DNA of 64,000 nt from Lithodes maja (GCA_037953745.1 JBAKBP010013205.1:1-64000), one strand, 5' to 3'. Counted from the first letter of the stretch, positions 1-9,985 are shown. Notes: generated by a model from the sequence alone, not told the origin. Program-made: numbers and translations.

Positions 1-500
1 CCGCAAGGTACCTAGGCTCACCAAATTTGAGAACCTTAAAAGTCACCAAACACAACTTAAATTCTATTCTTGCTCTTACTGGCAGCCAGTGCAGTTCTAT
101 GTGAAGAGATGTAGTAGGAGTTCTAGGTGGAACACCAAAAATTAGTCTTGCGGCCCTGTTAAGAACAGACTGAACTTTCTTTAAAATATAATTTGGAAGA
201 CCCACCAACAGGGCATTGCAATAATCAACACGAGAGAAGACCAATGAGTGAACCAACGTCAGGAGGCAACGTCTGGTTATAAACGGCTTCACCAAATAGA
301 GATTTCCGATGTGCAAGTAACAACTTTTAAACTATCTGGTTTACATGCTCTTTGAAATCTAATCGGGAGTTCACATATACACCCAGATTTCGAACAGAGT
401 TGGCCGGTCTCAGCTGAGATCCACCCACATTGATGGAGAGGGCACCTACTATATCATCAGCTCTTCTATTTCCTCTTCTATTTCTGTAGGCTATAGCTAT
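1..500 (-). pseudogene. L2-like LINE reverse transcriptase, C-terminal fragment
   Basis: Read on the minus strand, this stretch encodes the end of a non-LTR reverse transcriptase. A segment with VRNLGVYVNSRLDF is followed by a SRVDYCNALLVGLP-type thumb and a LHWLPVRARIEFK-type segment, the usual C-terminal region of L2/Crack/Daphne-group LINEs. There is no initiator and no catalytic FADD box, and the fragment runs off the left edge. The reading frame is broken near 330 relative to the second copy at 20061-20410 (one extra A in an A run). Together with noncoding sequence to 672 it forms a ~507-bp segment nearly identical to 20066-20572. The clade assignment rests on remembered motif style, not alignment. 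Confidence 0.75.
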
Positions 501-672
501 CGCTCGCCATGAATTAAGACAACAGATTGGGGTGAAACGTCATATAATTACCAGACTAGTGGAGTCAAACATCTAAAATTTCCAAACTAAGGAGTGAAAG
601 AGAGGTTTAAAAAGACACAACCACGCATAAAATTGTCTAATGATAGTCGTCATGCTCTCTCTCTCTCTCTCT
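164..672. repeat. ~507-bp duplicated segment (copy 1)
   Basis: Positions 164-672 match 20066-20572 in the same orientation with only scattered substitutions and 1-2 base indels. The unit contains part of the L2-like RT plus about 160 bp of noncoding sequence and ends in a (CT)n run, after which the two loci diverge. It is either a dispersed composite repeat or a segmental copy. Confidence 0.85.
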
Positions 673-675
673 ATT

Positions 676-855
676 TAAAGGAAAATATAAAGAAATTAAA
701 GAATAGAAAAGCAGCAGGCCTTGATGCAATGAAACCTGAGTTATATAAAGCATTGTCACAAAGTGATAAGTGCTTAGAAAAACTTGCAATGTGCTTTAAT
801 AATATTATGGACACAAATGTAATTCCAGAAGAGTGGAAGAAGTCGAAAAACTGTT
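676..855 (+). pseudogene. LINE reverse transcriptase N-terminal (finger) fragment
   Basis: The plus strand encodes KKLKNRKAAGLDAMKPELYK followed by a segment ending NVIPEEWKKSKN. This is the conserved 'K..KAxGxDxxxxELxK...' opening block of non-LTR reverse transcriptases and the 'P.EWK.S' block just after it. The coding block starts right after a (CT)n run and is cut at 855 by the (TATC)n tail of another LINE. The catalytic palm is absent. The family cannot be named from 60 residues. Confidence 0.7.
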
Positions 856-1152
856 CTATCTATCTATCTATTGCCTGACGCCGTGATCCCCGAAGGGGTG
901 GCCACGAACGAACCGCCCCCATGCACCTCTGTCTCCAGTCAGTCGACGCCCCTCCCCCCAACCAGCACCGCCTTCATTCATGTAGTTCCTCACTCCATCC
1001 TTCCACCTCATATTCGGTCTACCTCTCCCCCTCTGTCCCTCCACCTCGCTCTCGTACACCCTCTTAGTCATTCTCTCGCTTTCCATACGTTCCATATGGC
1101 CGAACCATCTCAAGTTGTTCCTTTTCACACTTTCCAGCACATCTACCTCCAT
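856..1152 (-). pseudogene. RGRP-LINE 3' end with (TAGA)n tail, copy 1
   Basis: Minus-strand 5'-truncated LINE copy. It encodes a C-terminal tail with LRWFGHMERMESERMTKRVY and a basic GQRGRGRPNMRWKDG stretch, typical of the post-RT region of several arthropod LINEs. After the stop comes a small hairpin (CCCC-TTC-GGGG) and a (TAGA)n tail, visible on the plus strand as TATC repeats at 856-870. The same tail recurs at 2763 and 9873. Its 5' end abuts CR1 copy A at about 1152 with no coding continuity. I call the family RGRP-LINE only for reference here. Confidence 0.75.
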
Positions 1153-2720
1153 AATAAGGACACCAAAATTGGACAGCATAATCCATATGGGGTCTCACTA
1201 ATGACAAGTAAAGTTTTAAGATAACATCTGCAGTTCTGTTACTCACACTCCTAGAGATGAACCCGAGAATCCTGTTTGCCTTATTACGAACACTTATACA
1301 CTGTTTTCTAGGCTTCAAATCATTGCTAACAAACACACCTAGATCTTTCTCGCTGTCTGAATTTTCTAATTCTAAATTAGCTAGTTTATATTTAACATTT
1401 GTTTGCATCTTCCCTATCTTTAATACCTTGCATTTGTCAATGTTAAAGTTCATCTGCCAATTTACTGACCATTCATGTAATGGTATCTAGATCCCTTTGC
1501 AGGCACTCTATATCGCTATCTGAATCAATTGATCTCCCCATTTTAGTATCGTCTGCGAATTTACTTATCCTACTAGTTATACCTAAATCTAGGTCATTTA
1601 TGTATATAAGAAACAACAGGGGACCTAATACCGATCCCTGGGGGACACCACTTTTGACTGCTCCCCACTCTGACTTGGTACCATTTATGCTGACTCTCTG
1701 TTTCCTACCAATTAGCCATGACCTAATCCATCCCAACAACGACCCTCCTATTCCATGTGCCTCAACCTTTCTCATCAATCTCTCATGAGGGACTCTGTCA
1801 AAAGCTTTACTGAAATCTAAATATATAATATCATATGACTTGTCACTATCTACTGCTTCATATACCTCTGAGAAAAAGCTAAGCAAATTAGTAAGGCAAG
1901 AACGTCCCTGAGTGAATCCATGCTGAGAAGAATTTATTAAGTTAAATTTTACTAAGTGGCTTCTAATTTTCCTAGCAATAATAGACTCTAGCAACTTTCC
2001 TATGATTGATGTGAGACTAATGGGATGGTAATTGGATGCTATCGATTTATCACCTTTTTTGAAGATCGGAGCTACATTTGCAAGCTTCCAAGCTTCTGGA
2101 ACTAAACCTGTTTCTAATGACTTGTTAAATAAAAATGCTACTGGGCTACTTATTATTATTATTATTATATGAGATGCCGAAGTCTCCAACCAGGGTGCAG
2201 AAACACCATCAAGATCAATCCACACAAAACACCCGGAGGCACTGGAGAGAGACTATGGCAACTTAGGAAAAAATAAAAACATACACTGTATACTGTACTG
2301 TACATATACACATATTAACTCTATCTCTGCGTTCTTTTAATACTCTAGCATAATATACCTCCTCAGGACCAGGCGATTTTTGAGGTTTCAGTCTGTCAAT
2401 TTCCTTATGCACATCATTTCTACTTATACTAACTTGTACTTAACATATTTTCTATACTATCACTATATACCATATTGACTTCTGGAATCTGTGTCAAATT
2501 TTCATTAGTGAAAACGGAAAGAAACTCTTGACTATTTAATGTACTGCACATTTCTAAATAATTTTCTGTTATTTCTCCTATTGAAGTTTTTAGGGGGCCT
2601 ATTACATCTCTAACTTTAGATTTATATACTGTAGTTGGTAAAAAGCTTTAGGGTTATTTTTTGAGTCACTGGCTATCCTTATTTCATAATTTCTTTTTGC
2701 TTTCCTGATTTCCTTTTTGA
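1153..2720 (-). pseudogene. CR1-type LINE reverse transcriptase, copy A (broken)
   Basis: The minus strand reads from a pre-RT linker near 2720 (KEIRKAKRNYE-like), through a KSPGP block near 2370, to RT motifs NYHPISLTS, YLDFSKAFDRVPH, SGVPQGSVLGP and FADDTKM, then the thumb to about 1153. A single extra base near 1475 shifts the frame after the palm. About 170 bp of foreign sequence lies at 2147-2315 between the KSPGP block and the FNKS block. The 3' end is lost at the junction with RGRP-LINE copy 1. Closely related to copy C at 7971-9647. In the host this protein would do target-primed reverse transcription; this copy is dead. Confidence 0.8.
2147..2315. repeat. Unidentified insert with (ATT)n run inside CR1 copy A
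   Basis: Comparison with CR1 copy C shows that RT coding stops at about 2147 and resumes near 2316. The insert starts with an (ATT)n run at 2150-2167 and then has no recognisable coding sequence. It may be a short retroposed fragment whose (AAT)n tail faces left, but I see no clear target duplication. Confidence 0.45.
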
Positions 2721-2762
2721 CCTGTCTTGATAGAGTCTGATAGTATATATGTAAATGATTTT

Positions 2763-3597
2763 CTATCTATCTATCTATTGCCTGACGCTGTGATCCCCGA
2801 AGGGGTGGCCACGAACGAACCGCCCCCATGCACCTCTGTCCCCAGTCAGTCGACGCCCCTCCCCCCAACCAGCACCGCCTTCGTTCATGTAGTTCCTCAC
2901 TCCATCCTTCCACCTCATATTCGGTCTACCTCTCCCCCTCTGTCCCTCCACCTCGCTCTCGTACACCCTCTTAGTCATTCTCTCGCTTTCCATACGTTCC
3001 ATATGGCCGAACCATCTCAAGTTGTTCCTTTTCACACTTTCCAGCACATCTACCTCCACACCACACCTCCTTCTTACTTCCTCATTAGTCTGTCTATCCC
3101 TCCATGTAACTCCGCACGCACTCCTTAAGTAATTCATTTCCACTGCTCTCACTCTTGGTCCGAGTCTCTCAACCAACGTCCATGCTTCGCTTCCTTAAGT
3201 CAGTGTCGGGATTACCACACTGTCATGCAAGGACTTCTTCACTTCCATATTGACCACCCTATTTCTTGTTACTGCTTTTAGCGTTCCTACAACCCTCTTC
3301 CCCTGTTGTACCCTCTCCCGCACCTCTTCATCCATAGTCCCATCTTTACTCAACACACTGCCCAGATACTTAAAAGAGTTGACGATCTCCATAGCCTGAC
3401 CGTTCAGCTTCACCTCACACTCTGTGACTTCACCCCTTTCGAAGACCATAACCTTGCTCTTCCCCGTATTTACCTTCAAATTCCGTTTTTCGCACACTGT
3501 TCCAAACTCATTTACCAGACCCTGCAACTCCCATTCATTATCACTCATCAGAACTGTATCATCCGCAAACAGCAGTATAGGTAGCTTCCACTCAATT
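2763..3597 (-). pseudogene. RGRP-LINE, second half of RT plus C-terminal tail, copy 2
   Basis: Longest copy of this LINE in the window. On the minus strand it begins within the RT catalytic box (LLFADDTVLMSDNEWE, about 3575-3535) and continues through a LKVNTGKSKVMVF thumb segment, GSEAWTLVERLG, and the RWFGHMERM / GRGRP tail to a (TAGA)n end at 2763. One in-frame stop (TAA at 3192-3194) sits where a tyrosine-like codon is expected before GSEAW; otherwise the frame is kept from 3548 to 2775. The 5' part is missing, and the Tigger element begins 13 bp to the right. A small plus-strand RT piece of what looks like the same family is at 7123-7214. Confidence 0.8.
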
Positions 3598-3610
3598 CAA
3601 TATACATATA

Positions 3611-3634
3611 CAGTCGACGCTCGATTTAACGGAC
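3611..3634 (+). repeat. Tigger left terminal inverted repeat
   Basis: 24 bp, exact reverse complement of 6090-6113. Preceded by the TA target duplication. Confidence 0.95.
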
Positions 3635-3859
3635 CCCGATACAACGGATTTCGGATTTAACGGACAAAGTCCGTAGCCGGACAACCTGTCCGGCCAACGG
3701 ACAAAAGTCCGTTAGTAGAAAATATGTCCGGTAGGTGGCGGGCGGGTCACCACAGCAACCATTGTTGTCATTGTTTAAAGCTCAGTTCCCGCCTAGCCAC
3801 GAGTCCGCTCAGGTCCGCCCGTGCTAATATATTCCATATCTTGCATTTACCTACTTAAA

Positions 3860-5815
3860 ATGCCTCCAAAAGTGTTGAAACGTAAGCGTGTGAACTTAAG
3901 TGTAGCTCAGAAACTAGAGTTGCTGAGCAAGTTGGATAGTGGCAAGTCAGTGGCTTATATATGCGAGGAATATGGAATCAAGAAACAGACAGTGTCCGAT
4001 ATCAAGAAAAAAAAACCCGAACTAAAATCTTATGCCTCCACGTATTGTGTCGACGCCTCGGCCAGTTCTAGTGGCAAGGGCGTCCCCAGAAAGCATATGA
4101 AACTGGCCAAAGACCATCGACTCGATGCAGCAGTGATGAAGTGGTATGTCCAACAGAAGTCGAGTGGGAATCTTGTGCGGGGTGTTGAAATGTTAATGGC
4201 CGCAACAAAGTTGGCCGAACATTTGGGCATTGTTGAGTTTAAGGGCAGTGATGGGTGGTTGTGGCGCTTCCGCAATCGTCATGGGCTTTTCAATGTGAAA
4301 GCACACGGTGAGGCTGGGAGTGCTGACAATACTAGTGTCGAGCCCTTCCGTCTTAAGCTGAACAAACTAATAGAAGACGAAGGGCTAGCCCTGTCACAGG
4401 TGTACAATGCTGATGAAACGGGATTTTATTGGCGTTCCTTGCCTAAAAATACACAGGCAAGGAAATCTGAGGAGACATCTAAGGGCAAGAAATTGGCTAA
4501 AGAACGCCTTTCAGCATTGTGCGGTGCCAATGCCACTGGAACCCACAGGCTTAAGTTGGCCATTGTTGGCAAAGCGAAGAAACCTCGGGCCCTCAAGGAC
4601 CTGGACATGGAGCGAGACTTGCCAGTGCATTATTATCATTCCAAGAATGCCTGGTTCACAGGAGCCATATTTTTGCACTGGTTCCACCATAGTTTTATTC
4701 CGGCAGTGAGAAAGTTCCAGAGGGAGGTCCTGAAGATTCCTGCTCGTGAAATGAAGGCGGTACTACTTCTCGACAACGCACCAGCCCACCCTAGTGAGGA
4801 CCAGTTGATCAGCGATGATGGCCGTATACGAGTCATGTATTTGCCACCAAACACCACTTCACTAGTCCAGCCTATGGACCAAGGCATCATTGCCGCTGTG
4901 AAAAGGCGCTATACAAGGCGCTACCTGGATGAGGTGCTGGTTGTGCTCGAGGATGAGAGCGACATCATCGAAGACACCCGTGGAGCTCGCACCATAGCCA
5001 ACGTCAAGAATTATCACATCAAATCAGCGCTGTTCAACCTGGCAGATTCTTGGAGTGACATGAAGATTTCCACCCTAAGTAACTGCTGGAAGAAACTACT
5101 CATGGACGAAGATAACCAGGAGTTTACTGGGTTCGACGGGTTCGAGGCCAGGGACTTCCACAGGTTACTACGGGATGCTGGAGAAAATGATGTGACAGAG
5201 GATGATGTTCGAGTCTGGTTGGACGAGAATGAAGATGATCCCGGGTATGAGGTCCTCTCTACCGAAGAAATAGCTAGCCAGGTAACTGTGGGGGAGACAG
5301 TGGACTCTAGCGATGAAGAGGATGAGATACCGAGCCGCAAAACCAAGCTCTCCACCCTACGCACGTACATTGATGCTCTGATTGACTACAGTGAATACAG
5401 CGACCAACCGGAGGCCCGTGGATACTATGGGAACCTGCGCATGTTCCGAGAGTTAATCATACGTGACCAGCATCAAGGAGGGAGGCAGGGGAAAATCAGC
5501 AGCTTCTTTGCCCCTCGACATCCTGCACAGTCAACCCCTACTACAGAGCCCCAGCCTGGCCCTAGTGGTCACGTAGAGCCCCAGCCTGGCCCTAGTGGTC
5601 ACGCAGAGCCCCAGCCTGGCCCTAGTGGTCACGCAGAGCCCCAGCCTGGCCCTAGTGGTCACTCAGAGCCCCAGCCTGGCCCTAGTGGTCACATAGAGCC
5701 CCAGCCTGGCCCTAGTGGTCACGTAGAGCCCCAGCCTGGCCCTAGTGGTCACTCAGAGCCCCAGCCTGGCCCTAGAGTTGACCCGGTTGCCAGCTCGGAC
5801 TCGGACTCTGAGTAA
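3860..5815 (+). CDS. Tigger/pogo-type transposase
   Basis: 651-aa transposase from the ATG at 3860 (MPPKVLKRKRVNLS, the usual Tigger opening). The frame is open further upstream from 3821 but without ATG. Residues about 10-52 form a psq/CENP-B N-terminal helix-turn-helix (QKLELLSKLDSG...KQTVSDIKKKK). Residues about 75-145 resemble the second CENP-B-type DNA-binding domain. The DDE_1 catalytic core shows D185 (NADETGFYW), D305 (LLLDNAPAH) and D340 (QPMDQGII). A cut-and-paste nuclease recognising the TIRs is the expected role. The C-terminus has an acidic stretch and then eight copies of EPQPGP, seven of them in a 10-residue repeat, which is unusual for the family. No frameshift or stop, so it may be functional. 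Confidence 0.93.
   Translation: MPPKVLKRKRVNLSVAQKLELLSKLDSGKSVAYICEEYGIKKQTVSDIKKKKPELKSYASTYCVDASASSSGKGVPRKHMKLAKDHRLDAAVMKWYVQQKSSGNLVRGVEMLMAATKLAEHLGIVEFKGSDGWLWRFRNRHGLFNVKAHGEAGSADNTSVEPFRLKLNKLIEDEGLALSQVYNADETGFYWRSLPKNTQARKSEETSKGKKLAKERLSALCGANATGTHRLKLAIVGKAKKPRALKDLDMERDLPVHYYHSKNAWFTGAIFLHWFHHSFIPAVRKFQREVLKIPAREMKAVLLLDNAPAHPSEDQLISDDGRIRVMYLPPNTTSLVQPMDQGIIAAVKRRYTRRYLDEVLVVLEDESDIIEDTRGARTIANVKNYHIKSALFNLADSWSDMKISTLSNCWKKLLMDEDNQEFTGFDGFEARDFHRLLRDAGENDVTEDDVRVWLDENEDDPGYEVLSTEEIASQVTVGETVDSSDEEDEIPSRKTKLSTLRTYIDALIDYSEYSDQPEARGYYGNLRMFRELIIRDQHQGGRQGKISSFFAPRHPAQSTPTTEPQPGPSGHVEPQPGPSGHAEPQPGPSGHAEPQPGPSGHSEPQPGPSGHIEPQPGPSGHVEPQPGPSGHSEPQPGPRVDPVASSDSDSE
5546..5773 (+). 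repeat. 30-bp coding minisatellite in transposase C-terminus
   Basis: Eight head-to-tail units of 30 bp (the last is 18 bp), each encoding EPQPGPSGHx. Units differ mainly at the tenth codon (V, A, A, S, I, V, S), so the array is recent or homogenised. It preserves the frame. Confidence 0.95.
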
Positions 5816-6089
5816 CCACTCAGAGTCTTCTGATGTACATATCCTGTAAATACATACATAATAGATTAAGGTAAGAAAAACACTTTGGTTTTGTCTTTTT
5901 GTATGAAAGAACATTTTTATTAAAAAATAACTGTATTTGTATGTGCAATATGTAAGGAAAGACTTAAAAACACCCGGAAAGTTAAAAATCTTCATTTTCG
6001 AAGCATATTAGGGGAAAATTGGCGATTTTCGAGAGCGATTTTCCAGCAACGGTCATTTCCCAGCAACGGACTGGGTCTCCCCCCCAGTA

Positions 6090-6113
6090 GTCCGTTAAAT
6101 CGAGCGTCGACTG
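6090..6113 (-). repeat. Tigger right terminal inverted repeat
   Basis: 24 bp, exact reverse complement of 3611-3634, followed by TA. Confidence 0.95.
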
Positions 6114-6115
6114 TA

Positions 6116-6461
6116 CTGTATAAAGGAGTACAAAGGATATCAAGCAACAACAGGTCTAGTGACCATTCTAGGCTGCTTGTCCTCCAAAACACTGAGGATC
6201 AAGTGTCCAAACAGTGGTTTAGAGTGGGTAGGTGAACATTGGAAAGGGAACTACTGCCCTGGAACTAATGTCCGTGGCAGGATTAGGAAGTTAGTAGGGA
6301 AAGGGGACAGATGGGTTAGTAACTGAGGGGAGGATAAAATAAAAGTTATTAATTTACAAACGCAGTCAGTCGCGGGTTTGATGCGAGATATTTGTCTAGG
6401 CGAAGTTTAAATGTATCAACGGTGCTGCAGTCTATAACGCCTCGGGGAAGCCCATTCAGTG
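6116..6461 (-). pseudogene. CR1 family B, 3' end fragment
   Basis: Matches 22360-22690, the 3' UTR and C-terminus of CR1-B, on the minus strand. It encodes the terminal LNGLPRGVIDCSTVDTFK and LDKYLASNPRLTAFVN segments and then the 3' UTR with repeated GGAGTACAAA. Coding similarity ends abruptly at about 6461. From 6462 to 6815 I recognise nothing: AT-rich sequence without ORF or repeat structure. Confidence 0.8.
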
Positions 6462-6817
6462 AGTTTAACCCCTTCTGTACCGCAACGTCTATTCAACTTC
6501 ATTAGGGCTACTATTAGATTATTTTATTCAGTTTTATAGGGGCCTCCAACAATTAACTCTTCCACGCTTTTATAACGCAGAGGTTGCCAGATTAGCAATA
6601 AGAAATAGACTTCTCTCACTCTTATAATTACCTCTCCAAAATTAGTTTTCTGCCCACAGCTAACTCAAAGACAACTGCAGAGGTTGAAGTAACTAAACTA
6701 AAGGTTTATAAATACCCCTGATGGTAACAAAGGCTTTAAAGTATCCCTAATTGGCTCACGATTGCATCATATGTCGGAGAGGGTTAATATCTTTACTGGG
6801 TGGTAAAAGCCTAAATA

Positions 6818-7010
6818 CAGTAGAACCTCGCTCTTTAGGACTTCAAGCTTTCGGAACTCATGGTTCAGCTTTTCGGATTTGTCTGAAAGGCTGAGAAAAT
6901 ACCTCCATCCTTTTCGGACTACATTTAACTTCGGACTCATGCTTCAGCCTTTCGGATTTGTCTGAAAGACTGAGAAAAATTGGTAAATATTTACGAGCCG
7001 CACCACAGCT
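6818..7010 (+). mobile_element. Probable left-end fragment of a second pogo-type element
   Basis: CAGTAGAACCTCG preceded by TA has the form of a Tigger/pogo terminal repeat. It is followed by two ~70-bp subterminal repeat units (TTCGGA...CATG.TTCAGC.TTTCGGATTTGTCTGAAAG..TGAGAAAA). No matching right end was found in the window and no transposase follows, so this is either a solo end or a MITE fragment. Confidence 0.5.
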
Positions 7011-7122
7011 GGGATATAATTTTTAATGGTAGTTTTGGGTTCCTATCATTTTATGCTTCATTGCTATATAATTTTTATCCACCGTATTTTTGTTTGTCTT
7101 AACTTTATTTTTCTTGAGTTTA

Positions 7123-7214
7123 TTAGCATGTATGAGGGTGCAAAGGCGGCAGTACGTGTGGAGAGTGAGCAGAGCGAGTTCTTTGACCTGAATGTTGGTT
7201 TGAAACAGGGGTGT
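7123..7214 (+). pseudogene. Short LINE RT fragment
   Basis: The plus strand encodes about 30 residues with MYEGAKAAVRVE followed by FDLNVGLKQGC, the RT block 'Y.ga.a.Vrv..g.s..F.v..GlrQGc' just before the catalytic palm. It probably belongs to the RGRP-LINE family, whose minus-strand copies lie nearby. It ends at 7214. Sequence 7215-7440 shows nothing recognisable. Confidence 0.6.
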
Positions 7215-7614
7215 ACTTACTTACTCTAGTTGTATTGCGGGAGTGAGCATGCTCGTTATTTCCCGCCTCCTATATGTGTAGGTGTTATATGTATCGTTGG
7301 AATGGCTGTGGATGTGTGTGTAGTCTGTATTTTAGCCAATTGGCGACATCGGAAACGAAGGCTTAGGGTGGATCTGTATGGTACCATTCTCACTATAGAC
7401 GGTATCGTCTCGCCCGAAGGCTTAGGTAGCCATCAGCTTAGGTGAACCATATGATACCCATCTCGCCTTGTACCATTTTTGCCAACCCAGATGGGAAGTC
7501 ACAACGTCGTCCACTTATTCCAGGATATTTACAGCTAGGTGAAACTCTATTAGTTCTAGTGCCGGTGCCTGTTTGATGGGAATAGTAGGCACTGCATCCT
7601 CCGACTCCACTGTT

Positions 7615-7935
7615 AGTACCCCCCCCAAAGTATTTCCCCAGCACCTCTGCTTTCTCCTTATCAGTCTCCGCTCTACTCCCATCATTCAACCCCCCCACTA
7701 GCTCTGGGATCCCTACTCTTCTTGTTAACTTTTCCTGAATGTACTTCCAGAATATTTTTGGATTATCCTTCACATTTCTAGCTATCTCTCTCTCCCTCTC
7801 CTTCACCCCCCTCCTTGTTTCCCACCTCATTTTATTGTTTATTTGTCTGCGTTCCAGATCCACTTCCTTAGCCTCTATACTAGACCCCCTGTTCTTTTTT
7901 AACAATTTTAATCTTTCCCACAATCGTTTCTTCTA
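7615..7935 (-). pseudogene. LINE ORF2 fragment (endonuclease-RT linker)
   Basis: Minus-strand reading contains MWERLKLLKKNRGS, REREIARNVKDNPKIFWKYI and a segment ending EKAEVLGKYF, the connector between endonuclease and RT in CR1/Jockey-type ORF2 proteins. Coding resemblance ends near 7615 at a C-run. Sequence 7441-7614 is unassigned and could be part of another retroposed fragment. No catalytic motifs are included. Confidence 0.6.
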
Positions 7936-7970
7936 ATCAATATCCAAACTTTCTTTTCATTGGCAATTCT

Positions 7971-9647
7971 AGAACATAAGAACATAAGAAAATGGGAGTC
8001 TGCAGAAGGCCGATTGGCCTAAGCAAGGCAGATCCCTGTCCCACACAAACCCCAATTACAAAGCCCAATTATAGGCTCAACACTCTAATACCCTGAGGAT
8101 CATCTTACCAAAACGGTTAGAGATTAACGCAGGATTACGGGGGTCTGCAGAGCGCTGATTGGCCCAACCCTGCTGATCCCCCTTCACACCCAACCCTTCT
8201 CGTCCATATGCTTATCCAATTTTATCTTAAAGCTCCCTATCGTTTTTAATCCCACTATAGCACCTGGTAGTCCATTCCACCCATCTACAACTCTGTTACC
8301 AAACCAATATTTGCCTATATCTTTTCTGAAACGAAATTTATCTAATTTGAAACCATTGGTACGAGTTCTTTCGCTATCACTGAGCTTTAGTACATTTGTC
8401 ATGTCCCCTTTGTTAATCCCACTAACCCACTTGAACACCTCTATCATATCCCCTCTAACTCTGCGTCTCTCCAACGAATGTAAGCCTAATTTCTTCAACC
8501 TTTCTTTATACGGAAGATTTCTAATATTATGGATCATTTTTGTCATTCTACGTTGTACTCTCTCCAATGAATCTATGTCCATTCTGTAATAAGGACACCA
8601 AAATTGAACAGCATAATCCATATGGGGTCTCACTAATGACAAGTAAAGTTTTAAGATAACATCAGCAGTTCTGTTACTCACACTCCTTGAGATGAACCCG
8701 AGAATCCTGTTTGCCTTGTTTCGAACGCTTATACACTGTTGTCTAGGCTTCAAATCATTGCTAACAAACACACCTAGATCTTTCTCACAATTCGAGTTTT
8801 CTAATTCCACATTAGCTAGTTTATATTTAACATTTGTATGCATCTTCCCTATCTTTAATACCTTGCATTTGTCAATGTTAAACTTCATCTGCCAATTTAC
8901 TGACCATTCGTGTAAGGTATCTAGATCCCTTTGGAGGCACTCTATATCTCTATCTGAATCAATTGTTCTCCCCATTTTGGTATCGTCTGCAAATTTACTT
9001 ATCCTACTAGTTATACCTAAATCAAGGTCATTTATGTTTATAACAAACAACAGAGGACCTAATACAGATCCCTGGGGGACACCACTTTTGACTGCTCCCC
9101 ATTCTGACTTTGTACCATTTATGCTGACTCTCTGCTTCCTACCAATTAGCCATGACCTAATCCATCCCAACAACGCCCCACCTATTCCATGCGCCTCAAC
9201 CTTTCTCATCAATCTCTCATGGGGGACTCTGTCGAAAGCTTTACTGAAATCTAAATATATTATATCATATGACTTGTCATTATCTACTGCTTCATATACC
9301 TCTGAGAAAAAACTAAGCAAATTAGTAAGGCAAGAACGTCCCTGAGTGAATCCATGCGGAGAAGAATTTATTAAATTAAATGTATCTAAGTGGTTTCTAA
9401 TTTTACTAGCAATAATTGACTCTAGTAGCTTTCCTATGATTGATGTAAGACTAATGGGACGGTAATTGGATGCTATTGATTTGTCACCTTTTTTGAAGAT
9501 CGGAACTACGTTTGCAAGCTTCCAAGCTTCTGGAACTATACCTGTCTCCAATGACTTGTTAAATAAAAATGTTAATGGATAAACTTAACTCATCCCTACA
9601 TTCTTTTAATACTCTAGCATATACCTCATCAGGACCAGGCGATTTGG
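7971..9647 (-). mobile_element. 5'-truncated CR1-type LINE, copy C
   Basis: Minus-strand copy starting in the KSPGP region (9647), spanning the RT domain to its stop at 8184, then a ~210-bp 3' UTR that ends in TTCTTATG octamer repeats (plus strand 7971-7990, reading ACATAAGAACATAAGAA). Short terminal octamer repeats are a hallmark of CR1 LINEs. The UTR sequence 'GGGATCTGCC...GGCCAATCGGC...CTGCAGACTCCCATTTTCTTATG' recurs elsewhere in the window (20600-20890, 22240-22300, 26418-26500, 26676-26745). Sequence 9648-9872 is AT-rich with nothing recognised. Confidence 0.85.
8184..9551 (-). CDS. CR1-type reverse transcriptase, C-terminal 455 aa (open, 5'-truncated)
   Basis: Uninterrupted 455-codon reading frame for the RT palm, thumb and C-terminal domain. 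Motifs in order: EAWKLANVVPIFKKGDK, NYRPISLTS, YDIIYLDFSKAFDRVPH, SGVPQGSVLGPLLF, SKFADDTKM (catalytic pair), then the WCPYY...LERVQRRMTKMI and GLPGAIVG blocks before the stop. The first codon here is only the upstream limit of the open frame; endonuclease and ORF1 are absent, as in most 5'-truncated LINE insertions. With no stop in 455 codons, the copy is young relative to copy A. Confidence 0.88.
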   Translation of the reverse strand: METGIVPEAWKLANVVPIFKKGDKSIASNYRPISLTSIIGKLLESIIASKIRNHLDTFNLINSSPHGFTQGRSCLTNLLSFFSEVYEAVDNDKSYDIIYLDFSKAFDRVPHERLMRKVEAHGIGGALLGWIRSWLIGRKQRVSINGTKSEWGAVKSGVPQGSVLGPLLFVININDLDLGITSRISKFADDTKMGRTIDSDRDIECLQRDLDTLHEWSVNWQMKFNIDKCKVLKIGKMHTNVKYKLANVELENSNCEKDLGVFVSNDLKPRQQCISVRNKANRILGFISRSVSNRTADVILKLYLSLVRPHMDYAVQFWCPYYRMDIDSLERVQRRMTKMIHNIRNLPYKERLKKLGLHSLERRRVRGDMIEVFKWVSGINKGDMTNVLKLSDSERTRTNGFKLDKFRFRKDIGKYWFGNRVVDGWNGLPGAIVGLKTIGSFKIKLDKHMDEKGWV

Positions 9648-9872
9648 GTTAGTTCTTTTCCTCAATGCTGTACTAATTTCCCATTTACCTACTAAGTATC
9701 GAAAAATCAGTTGTTAACCCATACTATTCATATTTGTTTTCACAAACTCTGCAATTAGTTTACAAAAAAAAAAACTAACTAATAAAATAAATGAAAGTAA
9801 TTTCCAATACAGTATATTTCATCTTCAGTACCAGGCCAATATGAAAAGAAAACCATAATGACACTCGCACTA

Positions 9873-9985
9873 AACATCTATCTATTGCCTGATGCCGTGA
9901 TCCCCGAAGGGGATCTCCATCCTTCCACCTCTCTTTCGGTCTACCTCTCCCTCTCTGTCCCTCCACCTCGCTCTCGTACACACTA
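9873..9985 (-). pseudogene. RGRP-LINE 3' end fragment with internal deletion, copy 3
   Basis: Same (TATC)n, hairpin and GQRGRGRP coding tail as at 856 and 2763. About 100 bp between the hairpin and the GRGRP segment are missing, so GGGG is joined directly to ATCTCCATCC. 5' end lost near 9985. Confidence 0.7.

Larger units (their letters stand above)
3611..6113 (+). mobile_element. Complete Tigger/pogo-type DNA transposon
   Basis: A 2503-bp element with perfect 24-bp terminal inverted repeats starting CAGTCGACGCTCGATTTAAC, flanked by TA on each side (3609-3610 and 6114-6115), the expected target duplication for Tc1/mariner-superfamily elements. Subterminal TCCGTT/AACGGA motifs recur in both directions near each end and are probably transposase binding sites (inference). 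It carries one long ORF for a pogo-type transposase. Perfect TIRs and an open ORF suggest recent activity. It sits between an RGRP-LINE copy and a CR1-B 3' fragment. Confidence 0.95.

Noticed and set aside
5014..5370. Minus-strand ORF inside the Tigger transposase
   Set aside because: Shadow of the transposase frame, Ser-rich, no independent support.
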